Assembly (NCBI GenBank): GCA_020252865.1
Contig: JADCCH010000130.1
Location: 1 to 11,115, forward strand
Direction of reading: 5' to 3'
Source: Methylobacterium sp.
Lineage (GTDB): Bacteria; Pseudomonadota; Alphaproteobacteria; Rhizobiales; Beijerinckiaceae
DNA: 11,115 nucleotides
Made by a program: the position numbers and the translations under genes. Below, piece by piece: positions 1-6,289 of the stretch. Within the stretch, counting starts at the first letter, position 1. Each line of letters starts with the position of its first letter. A model generated the notes under the pieces. It did no database searches, was not told the origin of the DNA, and saw only the letters and a program-made list of their open reading frames with translations.

Positions 1-701
1 CGCCCCGGAGTCAGTGCCACGCGCTCGCCCGGGCGGTATCCCTGGGCCTCGCCGGGCCGCTGATTGCGCAGCGCGCGGACCGCATCATCCAGCGCGAGGC
101 CTGCCCCCTGCAGAAGGTTGGCTCCCCGTGTCTCGATCGTCGCATCCAGCACTTCAGGATTGCTCCAGGGGAAGTTGGACGGCGAGAGCGTGTCCAGAAA
201 CTGCCTTCCGACGAAATTGAGCAGCGTCAAGTGATGCGACGTGACGCCGTGGATCCCGCGCGTCGCTTCATCCCACCAGCGCTCCCACGCCAGGAGACTG
301 GACGCATGGAAGGCGAATGGCCATCGGCTCCAGCGCTCATCCCTGAAACGCCCATCATGGGGCAATGCGCGGCGGCAGGGCTCGCAAACGCCGTTGTTGC
401 TCACGGCCGAGGCTAGAATGGCTCCGAGGTGAGCGGCCTCCTTCATCCCGCTGGCGACGAGCGATGTCATCCGCCCCGGAGAAACCGCCAGATGAACCGC
501 CCAATCCGTCCAAGCCTCGAACAGGCCCATGGGCGAGAAGCCGCCGGCCATCCTGCCGATGGCCGCATGCATCTTGCGATCGAGCGCGCTTTCACTCGGG
601 CCAGCTTCCTGCGCAACCGGGACCAGCGGTTTCGCCGCTTCCGGGGGCAGACGCGGGATGACGGGCCGACGGGATCGAATCCCGGGATTTCGCTTGGCCA
701 T
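1..701 (-). CDS. phaC: Poly-hydroxyalkanoate (PHB) polymerase, N-terminal part; runs off the left edge
   Basis: The gene encodes the first 233 residues of a PHA synthase, the enzyme that polymerises hydroxyacyl-CoA into storage polyester at the granule surface. The ATG at 699-701 is preceded by GAGGA (711-715) nine bases upstream. Residues 58-80 (PMGLFEAWTDWAVHLAVSPG) resemble the start of alphaproteobacterial PHB polymerases. Residues 114-200 match the PhaC N-terminal domain: HDGRFRDERW, then SNFPWSNPEVLDATIETRG and NLLQG. The catalytic alpha/beta-hydrolase half, with its Cys-Asp-His triad, would lie outside the window, so activity cannot be judged and the synthase class is uncertain. Residues 106-109 read CEPC, just before the conserved block. 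The gene starts 33 bases after the host-attachment-family gene and follows a phasin gene in the same direction, which supports a PHA role. The family call is secure; the symbol is by family resemblance. Confidence 0.9.
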   Translation of the reverse strand, partial: MAKRNPGIRSRRPVIPRLPPEAAKPLVPVAQEAGPSESALDRKMHAAIGRMAGGFSPMGLFEAWTDWAVHLAVSPGRMTSLVASGMKEAAHLGAILASAVSNNGVCEPCRRALPHDGRFRDERWSRWPFAFHASSLLAWERWWDEATRGIHGVTSHHLTLLNFVGRQFLDTLSPSNFPWSNPEVLDATIETRGANLLQGAGLALDDAVRALRNQRPGEAQGYRPGERVALTPG

Positions 702-734
702 GGGTGCATTTCCTCGGGCGATCGCTCCATGCCA

Positions 735-1184
735 TCAGGTGGCGAGCATGGCCTCGATCTCGGGGAGGGGGTGTTTGGTGAGGTCTTTCGGAATCTCGGC
801 CAGGATGTGATTTCCCGTTTGCCCCAGCTCATCCCTCAGGACAGCCAGGGCTTTCGGCGGTGCGATGATCACCAGCCCCTTGCCAGGTATTTCCCTTTCC
901 CCGCGCATGAACTCGCGCGCCACATGCCGCAGAAAGGCAGTCTCGGCCATCTGGTGACGGTCTGGCATTTCGCTGGCCGTACGGCGGTCGGAGCCTTTCT
1001 GAAAGCGACCCGGCCGTTCCCCGCCATGCTCCCGGTCGGGAGGGTTCGGATCGGCCTGGAGCGTCATGATCACGCCCAGCTTGGGGGTCCGGGAGCTGCC
1101 CTCATTCCGGGCAAGAATGGCCTTGGCCCCATCCGCGATGAGAACCAGGGCCCCTTTTGGCAAGACAAGATCCAGATGCTTCAC
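735..1184 (-). CDS. Host-attachment-family protein (Host_attach, PF10116-like)
   Basis: The 149-residue product resembles the family annotated as 'protein required for attachment to host cells', small soluble proteins distantly related to bacterial eRF1-like folds; their biochemical role is not settled. Visible family blocks are LPKGALVLIADGAKAILARN (8-27), the charged NPPDREHGGERPGR (47-60), RRTASEMPDRHQMAE (67-81), LVIIAPPKALAVLR (104-117) and the ending EIPKDLTKHPLPEIEAML (130-147). I chose the GTG at 1182-1184 because the family match begins eight residues later and the length is normal. The frame stays open to a GTG at 1272-1274, which overlaps the phasin stop as GTGA, but the extra 30 residues have no family character. 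Neither start has a strong Shine-Dalgarno sequence. It lies between phasin and phaC, probably in one transcript. There is no signal peptide or membrane segment. Confidence 0.83.
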   Translation of the reverse strand: MKHLDLVLPKGALVLIADGAKAILARNEGSSRTPKLGVIMTLQADPNPPDREHGGERPGRFQKGSDRRTASEMPDRHQMAETAFLRHVAREFMRGEREIPGKGLVIIAPPKALAVLRDELGQTGNHILAEIPKDLTKHPLPEIEAMLAT

Positions 1185-1270
1185 GATAAAAATCCGCGAT
1201 GGCCGCGGCCTCCCTGCTGCCCGAACCGCCGCGGCAACCGGAAGGCCGCGCGGACAGGCCGTTGATCCGC

Positions 1271-1690
1271 TCACGAGAACTGACGAGCCCCCGGTCCGAC
1301 GCCAGCGCTTCCTTGCGCCAACCGAACCAGGGTATTCAGGTTCCTGTTGACGATATCATTGATTTCCTTTGCCTCTTCGGTCCAGTCGCGAGAGATGTTC
1401 TCGACGAGGTTCCGCTGAAGCTGGGGGAGATTGGCGACGCTCGCAACCTGCCCCAGTTCACCGAGGAACGCGGCCTGTGCCTTCATCCGGCGGCTCATGA
1501 AATTCATGCCTTCCGTGAGGATTTCAATCTGTGCCTGCATCAGCCGCTGCGGCATGACCATCAAGCCGGCGAAATTCTGCTCCAACGCCGCTGTTACCTG
1601 ACGCGTCACCGTTTCGGGGGATGCTCCTTCCCGCTTCCGATTTCCGCCATGGCTTATGGTGACCTCCCTCGTTGATCCATCAAGCACCAT
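1271..1690 (-). CDS. Phasin-like PHA granule-associated protein
   Basis: The 139-residue product is helical, amphipathic and without membrane segments. Residues 28-125 look like a phasin: VTRQVTAALEQNFAGLMVMP, then MQAQIEILTEGMNFMSRRMK, then NLVENISRDWTEEAKEINDI. Phasins coat PHA granules and limit their size and coalescence; the phaC gene downstream supports this role. The start is uncertain. The only in-frame ATG (1688-1690) has a poor ribosome site. A strong GGGAGGT lies inside the frame (1662-1668) and points instead to an ATG at 1648-1650 in another frame. That second frame hits a stop after 14 codons, unless one more C stood in the CCCCC run at about 1619-1623, in which case it would join the phasin frame directly. 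The first roughly 25 residues are therefore doubtful; the rest is solid. The gene ends in a 4-base overlap with an open extension of the next gene. Confidence 0.78.
   Translation of the reverse strand: MVLDGSTREVTISHGGNRKREGASPETVTRQVTAALEQNFAGLMVMPQRLMQAQIEILTEGMNFMSRRMKAQAAFLGELGQVASVANLPQLQRNLVENISRDWTEEAKEINDIVNRNLNTLVRLAQGSAGVGPGARQFS
1662..1668 (-). promoter_or_regulatory. Strong Shine-Dalgarno GGGAGGT inside the phasin 5' region
   Basis: On the minus strand GGGAGGT is the best ribosome-binding sequence near the phasin gene. It lies downstream of the in-frame ATG at 1690. It is followed after 4 bases by ATA (in the phasin frame) and after 11 bases by ATG (1648-1650, frame displaced by one). 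It therefore questions the 1690 start. Confidence 0.5.
1672..1683. repeat. Short perfect inverted repeat TTGATCCATCAA at the phasin start
   Basis: The arms TTGAT and ATCAA are perfect complements separated by two bases. The half-sites look like FNR/FixK half-sites, but their spacing is two bases too short for that family (TTGAT-N4-ATCAA). It lies between the annotated phasin ATG and the strong Shine-Dalgarno. It could be an operator for another regulator or chance; no function is claimed. Confidence 0.3.
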
Positions 1691-1712
1691 GCCAGAACAG
1701 GCGGCCCAAACT

Positions 1713-1726
1713 CTGATTCATGTCAA
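1713..1726 (-). promoter_or_regulatory. Weak FNR/FixK-like box upstream of the phasin gene
   Basis: On the minus strand the sequence TTGACATGAATCAG matches TTGA-N6-TCAA at seven of eight fixed positions. It lies in the 97-base gap between the HlyD gene and the phasin gene. A regulator bound here about 41 bases upstream of a transcription start would place that start near 1678, downstream of the ATG at 1690 but upstream of the strong Shine-Dalgarno at 1662-1668. The possible -10, CATGGT (1686-1691), is poor. This is a candidate only, resting partly on the much better box at 6182-6199. Confidence 0.35.
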
Positions 1727-1787
1727 TTCAGGGCCGACACCGCATCGCGGCCGTCAGACGAGCGGCCCCGGAAGGACGATTCCGCCT

Positions 1788-2993
1788 TCATCGGCGCAAG
1801 GTGATGCGGGCGCCATCCGCGAGCCGATCACTGGGGTGGAGCACGATTTGCTGGCCTGCGCCGAGGCCAGAGAGAACCTGCGCCTCGCGCAGGTTCCTTT
1901 CGCCGATCTCGACGGGATGAAGCTTGGCGCGCCCTTGCTCCACCACATAGGTTGCCCAACGGTCCTTGTGCCGGAACAGGGCGCCAAGGGGGATGGAGAC
2001 GACATCTTCCCCATGCCAGACAGAAATGCGGACAATCACACGAAATCCATGCCCCAGGCGCCGGAAGCGATCCGGCGGCTCGAGCAGATCAAGAACGACC
2101 TTGACCCTCTGCTCCTCGATCCCCAGGGCGGAAACCTTCGTGAAGCCGGATGGTTCGATCCGGGCCACACGGGCTGTCAGCGCACCGTCTCCACCCCAGT
2201 TCTCGATGCGCGCATTCCCGCCTTCCGCGACCCGCAGCGCATCGCGGGAGACAAGGTCTACCGCGATCTCCAGATCGTCGGTATTGCCGATTTCGAGCAG
2301 CAACTGGCCGGGCTGGACGACCTGCGCGCTTTCGACCGCAAGACGCAGCACGCGACCGCTCTCGGGTGCCCGAACCTCGATGCAGCAGGGATTGCGGCCA
2401 GGGGCGTCTTCCCCGGGCTGAAGCCGCAGGGCCTGCGCCTGGTCGAATTCGTGGCGGCGCAAATCCAGCGTGGCCGAGGTGCTTGCGAGCGCGGCTTCCG
2501 CCGTGTCGACCGCGAGAAGGGCCTGCTGATGCGCCCGTTCGGTCACTGCCTGGCGGGCGAGAAGGGTATGCGAGCGCTGCAATTCCGCCCGCGCGAATTC
2601 CAGCTGCGACCTTGCCTGCCGCATCTGGGCATCCGCCAGTTCCACGGCGGCTCGCGCGGCTTCGACCGCGGCCTCCTGGACCTGAAGCGACCGGAAGTCG
2701 AGCAGCGAGGGATCGACCGGCTCGATGCGGGCGACAATGGTCTCGTCCCTGATCACCGCATCCCCGGTCCTGAGTTGCGAGCGGCGGACCTTGCCGAGCA
2801 GGGGCGCCGAGACGGTGTAGACATTCCGCACGCGCGAGATGCCCTCATCCTCGACCGTCACCTCCATCGGGCCGCGTGAGATGACATGCACATCCACCGG
2901 CACGGGCTGGGGCCAGAGCGCCCATATGCCCGCCGCTGCGAGAGCCAGTCCGATCGCGGCGACGGGCAGCGTGCGTGTCCAGTTCGGGGCCAT
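1788..2993 (-). CDS. HlyD/MacA-like periplasmic adaptor (membrane fusion protein) of an ABC exporter
   Basis: The 401-residue adaptor would link an inner-membrane ABC transporter to an outer-membrane channel. An N-terminal anchor spans about residues 9-27 (LPVAAIGLALAAAGIWALW). A first barrel/lipoyl half follows (about 58-92, with VSAPLLGKVRRSQLRTGDAV), then an alanine- and glutamine-rich coiled-coil hairpin (about 100-195). The second lipoyl half is at about 205-235 (VRAPESGRVLRLAVESAQVV) and the beta-barrel and membrane-proximal part runs to the end. There is no lipobox cysteine, so it is anchored by the helix rather than by lipid. The ATG at 2991-2993 follows the permease stop after three bases and has GGGAG (3000-3004) six bases upstream. 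The order ATPase, permease, adaptor resembles DevBCA and MacAB systems. No TolC-like partner is in the window and the substrate is unknown. Confidence 0.9.
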   Translation of the reverse strand: MAPNWTRTLPVAAIGLALAAAGIWALWPQPVPVDVHVISRGPMEVTVEDEGISRVRNVYTVSAPLLGKVRRSQLRTGDAVIRDETIVARIEPVDPSLLDFRSLQVQEAAVEAARAAVELADAQMRQARSQLEFARAELQRSHTLLARQAVTERAHQQALLAVDTAEAALASTSATLDLRRHEFDQAQALRLQPGEDAPGRNPCCIEVRAPESGRVLRLAVESAQVVQPGQLLLEIGNTDDLEIAVDLVSRDALRVAEGGNARIENWGGDGALTARVARIEPSGFTKVSALGIEEQRVKVVLDLLEPPDRFRRLGHGFRVIVRISVWHGEDVVSIPLGALFRHKDRWATYVVEQGRAKLHPVEIGERNLREAQVLSGLGAGQQIVLHPSDRLADGARITLRR

Positions 2994-2996
2994 GCC

Positions 2997-5357
2997 TCAC
3001 TCCCGCGTTTTCAGCACTGCGACAAGGTCCAGCCCGTCGATCCGCCGCCGCACCACCAGCGCCGAAAGAAGCGCCGCGGCGATCACCACAAGGCTCGCAA
3101 ACCCATAGGCTTCGCGCCCGACCACCAGCGGCACGCGATAAAGCTCGCTGGAAAACCCGAGCGCCATGCCGGCGGCAAAGCCGTAGCCGATCGCCCAGCC
3201 CAGAGGCTGCGCCACCAGGACGATGATCGCGATCTCGCCGATGAGCAGGCCGGAGACCTCCCCCCGCGTGAAGCCCAGCACACGCAGGCTCGCCATTTCA
3301 TGCCCCTGCTCGGAAAGGGTGATGCGCGCGACATTGTAGACAACGCCGAAGGCGATCGTCGCGGCCAGGCTCACATAGATCGTGACCATGGTCAGAAGGT
3401 TCTGCGCCAGGGTGTCCCGGAATTGCCGGAGGGAGACGCGCTGGAGCGCGATGAAGCTCGCCTTGGGCAATTGCTTGAGCCTTTCGAACAGTTCGGACTG
3501 CGCGGCGGCATCATAGCGCACATGAACGCCGCTGATGAGATCAGGCTCGCGCATGATCCGGTTCAGCGCATCGAGGTTCATGAAGGCCGTGAGGCCCAGA
3601 TAGCCCTGGATCACGGTCGTGACGGGCACGAGAACCACGCGACGATCCCTTTCGAGAAGCTCCACCTCGACCACATCGCCCGGCCTCGCGCGCAGGATGC
3701 CGGCCAGGGCATCGGAGAGAGCAATTCCGGGCCCATCGAGCGCGGCAACCCGGAACTCCCGATCCAGCACGCGGCTCAATCGTGCATCGGGCGGCTTGCC
3801 GGCAAGCGCGACGCGCCGATGCAGCGGACCATGGCGCAATTCGACGGGCACGATGCGATAGGGCTCCGCCGCGAGGATCGCGGGCAGCCGCGCGACATCC
3901 TGCAGGGACCGACTGGGCTGCTCCTGCGCGAAACTGATGGTCGCATCCTGGCGCTCGGAGCGGTGAAAGGTTGCGTCGATCATGAATTCGCTTGCCTCGA
4001 AAACCCACAGCGTCCCGGTCAGGATCGCCGTGGAAAGGGCGATCCCGATGATGGCGGAAGCGGTTCGCAACGGCCAGCGCAGCAGGTGCCGAAGCACCAT
4101 GCGAAGGCTGCCGGGGAGCCGGACCGCAAAGCGGAAACCGGAAAACATGCGGTGATAGGCTGGCGGCTCGGGTGGCGACATGGCCACTGCCGGGGGAAGG
4201 CGCATGGCCTCGAGCAACACCCGGATGGCACCGGCCAGACCGGAACCCAGCCCCGCCGCGGCGCCGATCAGGTAGGTCTCAGGATCCATCCGGAAGATCA
4301 GGAACGGGAAGTGGAAGAAATCCGCATAGAGGCGGGCCGCCCCACGCCCGAGCCATGTTCCGACAATCGCGCCGATGAGGATGCCGGATACCGCAATGAC
4401 CGCGACAAACTTCAGGTAATGCGAAAGAATGGCCGCGCCGGAATATCCAACCGCCTTCAACAGGCCGATCTGCTGGCGCTCGAGCGCGATCAGGCGGGCG
4501 AGGGTCATGTTCACCAGCAGGGCCGCGGCAATCAGGAAGATCGGCGGCGTGATGCGGCTCATCGCGCGCAGTTGCAGCAGCTCGGCATCGAGGAAGGCAT
4601 GCGAGGTCTGGTCCTTGCGTCCGTAGGCGCCTCGGCCGCCATAGCGGGCGAGCATGGCGTCGATCCGTTCGATGACACTCGCCTGCGAGGCGCCGAGTCC
4701 CAGTTTCAGGTGCAGGCTCGAAAAGGCGCCCTCGAGATCGTAAGCCGCCGCCAATGCGCGCTCGCGCATCCAGATGATGCCGAAGCGCCTGTCATCCGGC
4801 ATCAGGTCCCAGGGGCCGACGGCGTAGATGAATTCCGGCGAGAGGGCGACCCCCACCACGAGAAGCGACCGCTTCCGGCCGTTCAGGATCGCCTCGAAGC
4901 TGGAGCCGGGACCGAAGCCATGCGCCCGGGCGAAGGGCTCGCTGATGACCACTTCCCGATCCGCGCCGGGCTGGGGCTCCCGGCCCTGGCGGATTGTCAG
5001 CAGATTGAGCCGCTGTTCGGCGAGATCGGGCAGCGAGACAAAGAGCCCGGAAGCCGGGGCCTCCATTCCGGGTATGGAGAGCAGGGCGATCTTCTCGATG
5101 CGGGGTTCGACAGCCTGAAGGCCGGGAATGCCGGCGATTTCCTCCGCCAGCGCGCGCGGCGCGCGCGTCACCTGCGCGAAGACATCTGCAAAGCGGTTGC
5201 GCTCGTAATAGGCGTTCCGGGTTTCGTTCAGGGAGGCATAGGTCCCCACGCCAAGCACCAGGGTCGCGACCCCGGAAGCCATCACGAAGGCAATCGCCAG
5301 GACCTGCGGCCAGAGCCTCAGGATGTCGCGCAGGAGCTTGCGGTCGAGGACGGACAC
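2997..5357 (-). CDS. ABC transporter permease with two FtsX domains
   Basis: The 786-residue permease consists of two repeats, each a periplasmic MacB-type domain plus an FtsX-type membrane domain. The first helix is at about 18-41. The first periplasmic domain covers about 50-265, followed by three helices at about 271-292, 316-338 and 362-384. A fifth helix lies at about 432-453, the second periplasmic domain at about 460-650, and three helices at about 655-678, 704-735 and 751-770. FtsX-type turns are visible after the first helix of each trio: [20 protein letters not shown] (298-317) and [20 protein letters not shown] (689-708). The fused double layout gives a complete transmembrane unit in one chain. 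The start is GTG (5355-5357), three bases after the ATPase stop, with no strong ribosome site, so translational coupling is likely. Relatives move lipids, lipoproteins, glycolipids or drugs; the substrate here is not shown. Confidence 0.9.
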   Translation of the reverse strand: MSVLDRKLLRDILRLWPQVLAIAFVMASGVATLVLGVGTYASLNETRNAYYERNRFADVFAQVTRAPRALAEEIAGIPGLQAVEPRIEKIALLSIPGMEAPASGLFVSLPDLAEQRLNLLTIRQGREPQPGADREVVISEPFARAHGFGPGSSFEAILNGRKRSLLVVGVALSPEFIYAVGPWDLMPDDRRFGIIWMRERALAAAYDLEGAFSSLHLKLGLGASQASVIERIDAMLARYGGRGAYGRKDQTSHAFLDAELLQLRAMSRITPPIFLIAAALLVNMTLARLIALERQQIGLLKAVGYSGAAILSHYLKFVAVIAVSGILIGAIVGTWLGRGAARLYADFFHFPFLIFRMDPETYLIGAAAGLGSGLAGAIRVLLEAMRLPPAVAMSPPEPPAYHRMFSGFRFAVRLPGSLRMVLRHLLRWPLRTASAIIGIALSTAILTGTLWVFEASEFMIDATFHRSERQDATISFAQEQPSRSLQDVARLPAILAAEPYRIVPVELRHGPLHRRVALAGKPPDARLSRVLDREFRVAALDGPGIALSDALAGILRARPGDVVEVELLERDRRVVLVPVTTVIQGYLGLTAFMNLDALNRIMREPDLISGVHVRYDAAAQSELFERLKQLPKASFIALQRVSLRQFRDTLAQNLLTMVTIYVSLAATIAFGVVYNVARITLSEQGHEMASLRVLGFTRGEVSGLLIGEIAIIVLVAQPLGWAIGYGFAAGMALGFSSELYRVPLVVGREAYGFASLVVIAAALLSALVVRRRIDGLDLVAVLKTRE

Positions 5358-5360
5358 GCT

Positions 5361-6083
5361 TCACCAGCTGACTTCCGAGGCCGCTCGCCGGCGCTCGTTG
5401 CGGATGCTCGATGCGATCCGGCCATCGGCGAACCGAACCACGCGATCGGCAATGTCCTGGATCGCGGCATTATGGGTGATGACGATCGTCGTCGTGCCCA
5501 GTTCGGCATTCGAGGCCGTGAGCGCCTCGAGGACACGAATGCCGGTGCGGGAATCAAGCGCGCCGGTCGGCTCGTCGCAGAGCAGCACATCCGGCCGCTT
5601 GGCAATCGCACGCGCGATGGCGACACGCTGCTGCTCCCCGCCGGAGAGCTCGGCGGGGAAATGATCCAGACGATTGCCAAGGTCGACGAGGCCGAGCGCA
5701 TCCTCCGGGCGCATCGGGTTCCGCGCGATCTCCGTCACGAGCTGCACATTCTCCCGGGCGGTCAGGCTGGGCACAAGATTGTAGAACTGGAAGACGAAGC
5801 CGACATGGTCACGGCGATAGAGCGTGAGCTCGCGCTCGTTCATCCGCGTGAGGTCGTGATCCTTGAACCAGGCCTCGCCGGAGGTCGGCGTGTCAAGCCC
5901 GCCAATGATGTTGAGGAAGGTGGATTTGCCGGAGCCCGACGGCCCGAGGATCACCACGAACTCGCCCGCGCGCGCTTCGAAATCGACGCCGCGCAGGGCG
6001 TGAACCTCGACATCGCCGGACCGATAGACCTTCGCGAGGCCCGCAATCCGGAAAACCGGTTGTTGGTTTGCTTCTGCCGCCAT
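5361..6083 (-). CDS. ABC transporter ATP-binding protein (MacB/LolD/DevA type)
   Basis: The 240-residue ATPase would power the adjacent FtsX-type permease. All catalytic motifs are present: Walker [10 protein letters not shown] (47-55), Q-loop Gln99 in [10 protein letters not shown], signature [16 protein letters not shown] (146-161), Walker B VLLCDE ending in Glu171, and H-loop His204 in VITHN. The [16 protein letters not shown] stretch is typical of the MacB/LolD/FtsE group. I chose the ATG at 6081-6083 because the family fold begins eight residues later ([12 protein letters not shown]). ATGs at 6140 and 6134 and a TTG at 6197 are in frame. The TTG lies inside the FNR-like palindrome and the region 6084-6197 has no family similarity, so the longest form is unlikely; the 6140 start (259 residues) remains possible. 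It is the first gene of the leftward exporter operon. Confidence 0.9.
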   Translation of the reverse strand: MAAEANQQPVFRIAGLAKVYRSGDVEVHALRGVDFEARAGEFVVILGPSGSGKSTFLNIIGGLDTPTSGEAWFKDHDLTRMNERELTLYRRDHVGFVFQFYNLVPSLTARENVQLVTEIARNPMRPEDALGLVDLGNRLDHFPAELSGGEQQRVAIARAIAKRPDVLLCDEPTGALDSRTGIRVLEALTASNAELGTTTIVITHNAAIQDIADRVVRFADGRIASSIRNERRRAASEVSW

Positions 6084-6181
6084 CGGCTCCAACGCTTCTC
6101 TCTCGGATCGAGCCTCTCCGCAGGCTGCCGGCATGGCCATTCCGCCCGATGCGTCAGAAGGCCACCGGGGCCGCCCTTGCG

Positions 6182-6199
6182 CCTTGACAGGCGTCAAGG
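6182..6199. promoter_or_regulatory. FNR/FixK/ANR-type binding site (18-base palindrome) between divergent genes
   Basis: The sequence CCTTGACAGGCGTCAAGG has perfect 7-base arms around a 4-base spacer. Its core TTGAC-N4-GTCAA fits the TTGA-N6-TCAA pattern recognised by the CRP/FNR group (FNR, FnrL, FixK, ANR). The centre (6190.5) is about 42 bases upstream of a start site predicted from the CATGAT hexamer at 6221-6226, the usual class II activator position. It could also serve the leftward ABC operon, but no convincing -10 is visible on that side. It could in principle form an RNA hairpin, but no T run follows it. Confidence 0.7.
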
Positions 6200-6220
6200 A
6201 GCCTCGCGCCCTTGCGGGTG

Positions 6221-6226
6221 CATGAT
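6221..6226 (+). promoter_or_regulatory. Possible -10 element for the P-type ATPase transcript
   Basis: CATGAT matches TATAAT at four of six positions and lies in the most A/T-rich part of the divergent region. It begins about 30 bases downstream of the centre of the FNR-like palindrome, as expected for an activator-dependent promoter without a normal -35. Transcription would start near 6232-6233, leaving a leader of about 57 bases before the ATG at 6290. Confidence 0.45.
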
Positions 6227-6289
6227 AGACTGATATCGGGGGTTTGCGAACTCGCAGCCCGTTCCTCGGATCGGAGTGGAACTTTCGGG

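Noticed and set aside
217..230. TTGAGCAGCGTCAA, another TTGA-N6-TCAA match
   Set aside because: It lies inside the conserved N-terminal domain of phaC and encodes ordinary Leu-Thr-Leu-Leu-Asn residues, with no promoter context; taken as a chance match.
1185..1274. Extension of the host-attachment-family protein to a GTG overlapping the phasin stop
   Set aside because: Possible because of the GTGA overlap, but the 30 added residues lack family character and have less biased third positions. Kept only as an alternative start.
1656..2879. A 407-codon plus-strand frame opposite the HlyD adaptor
   Set aside because: No recognisable domain; the adaptor on the other strand accounts for the sequence.
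6084..6197. Extension of the ABC ATPase to a TTG start at 6197
   Set aside because: The extra residues show no family similarity and the TTG is part of the FNR-like palindrome, so this stretch is better read as regulatory or leader DNA.
2886..6233. A 1115-codon open frame on the plus strand, antisense to the adaptor, permease and ATPase genes
   Set aside because: Its product is a repetitive mix of charged and small residues (H, R, D, Q, G, E) with no domain or membrane pattern. It exists because three minus-strand genes share one frame and high-GC codons leave few antisense stops. The minus-strand proteins have clear motifs.
6212..6289. Extension of the P-type ATPase to a TTG at 6212
   Set aside because: The extension has no family match and begins upstream of the predicted transcription start; the ATG at 6290 is next to the conserved region.
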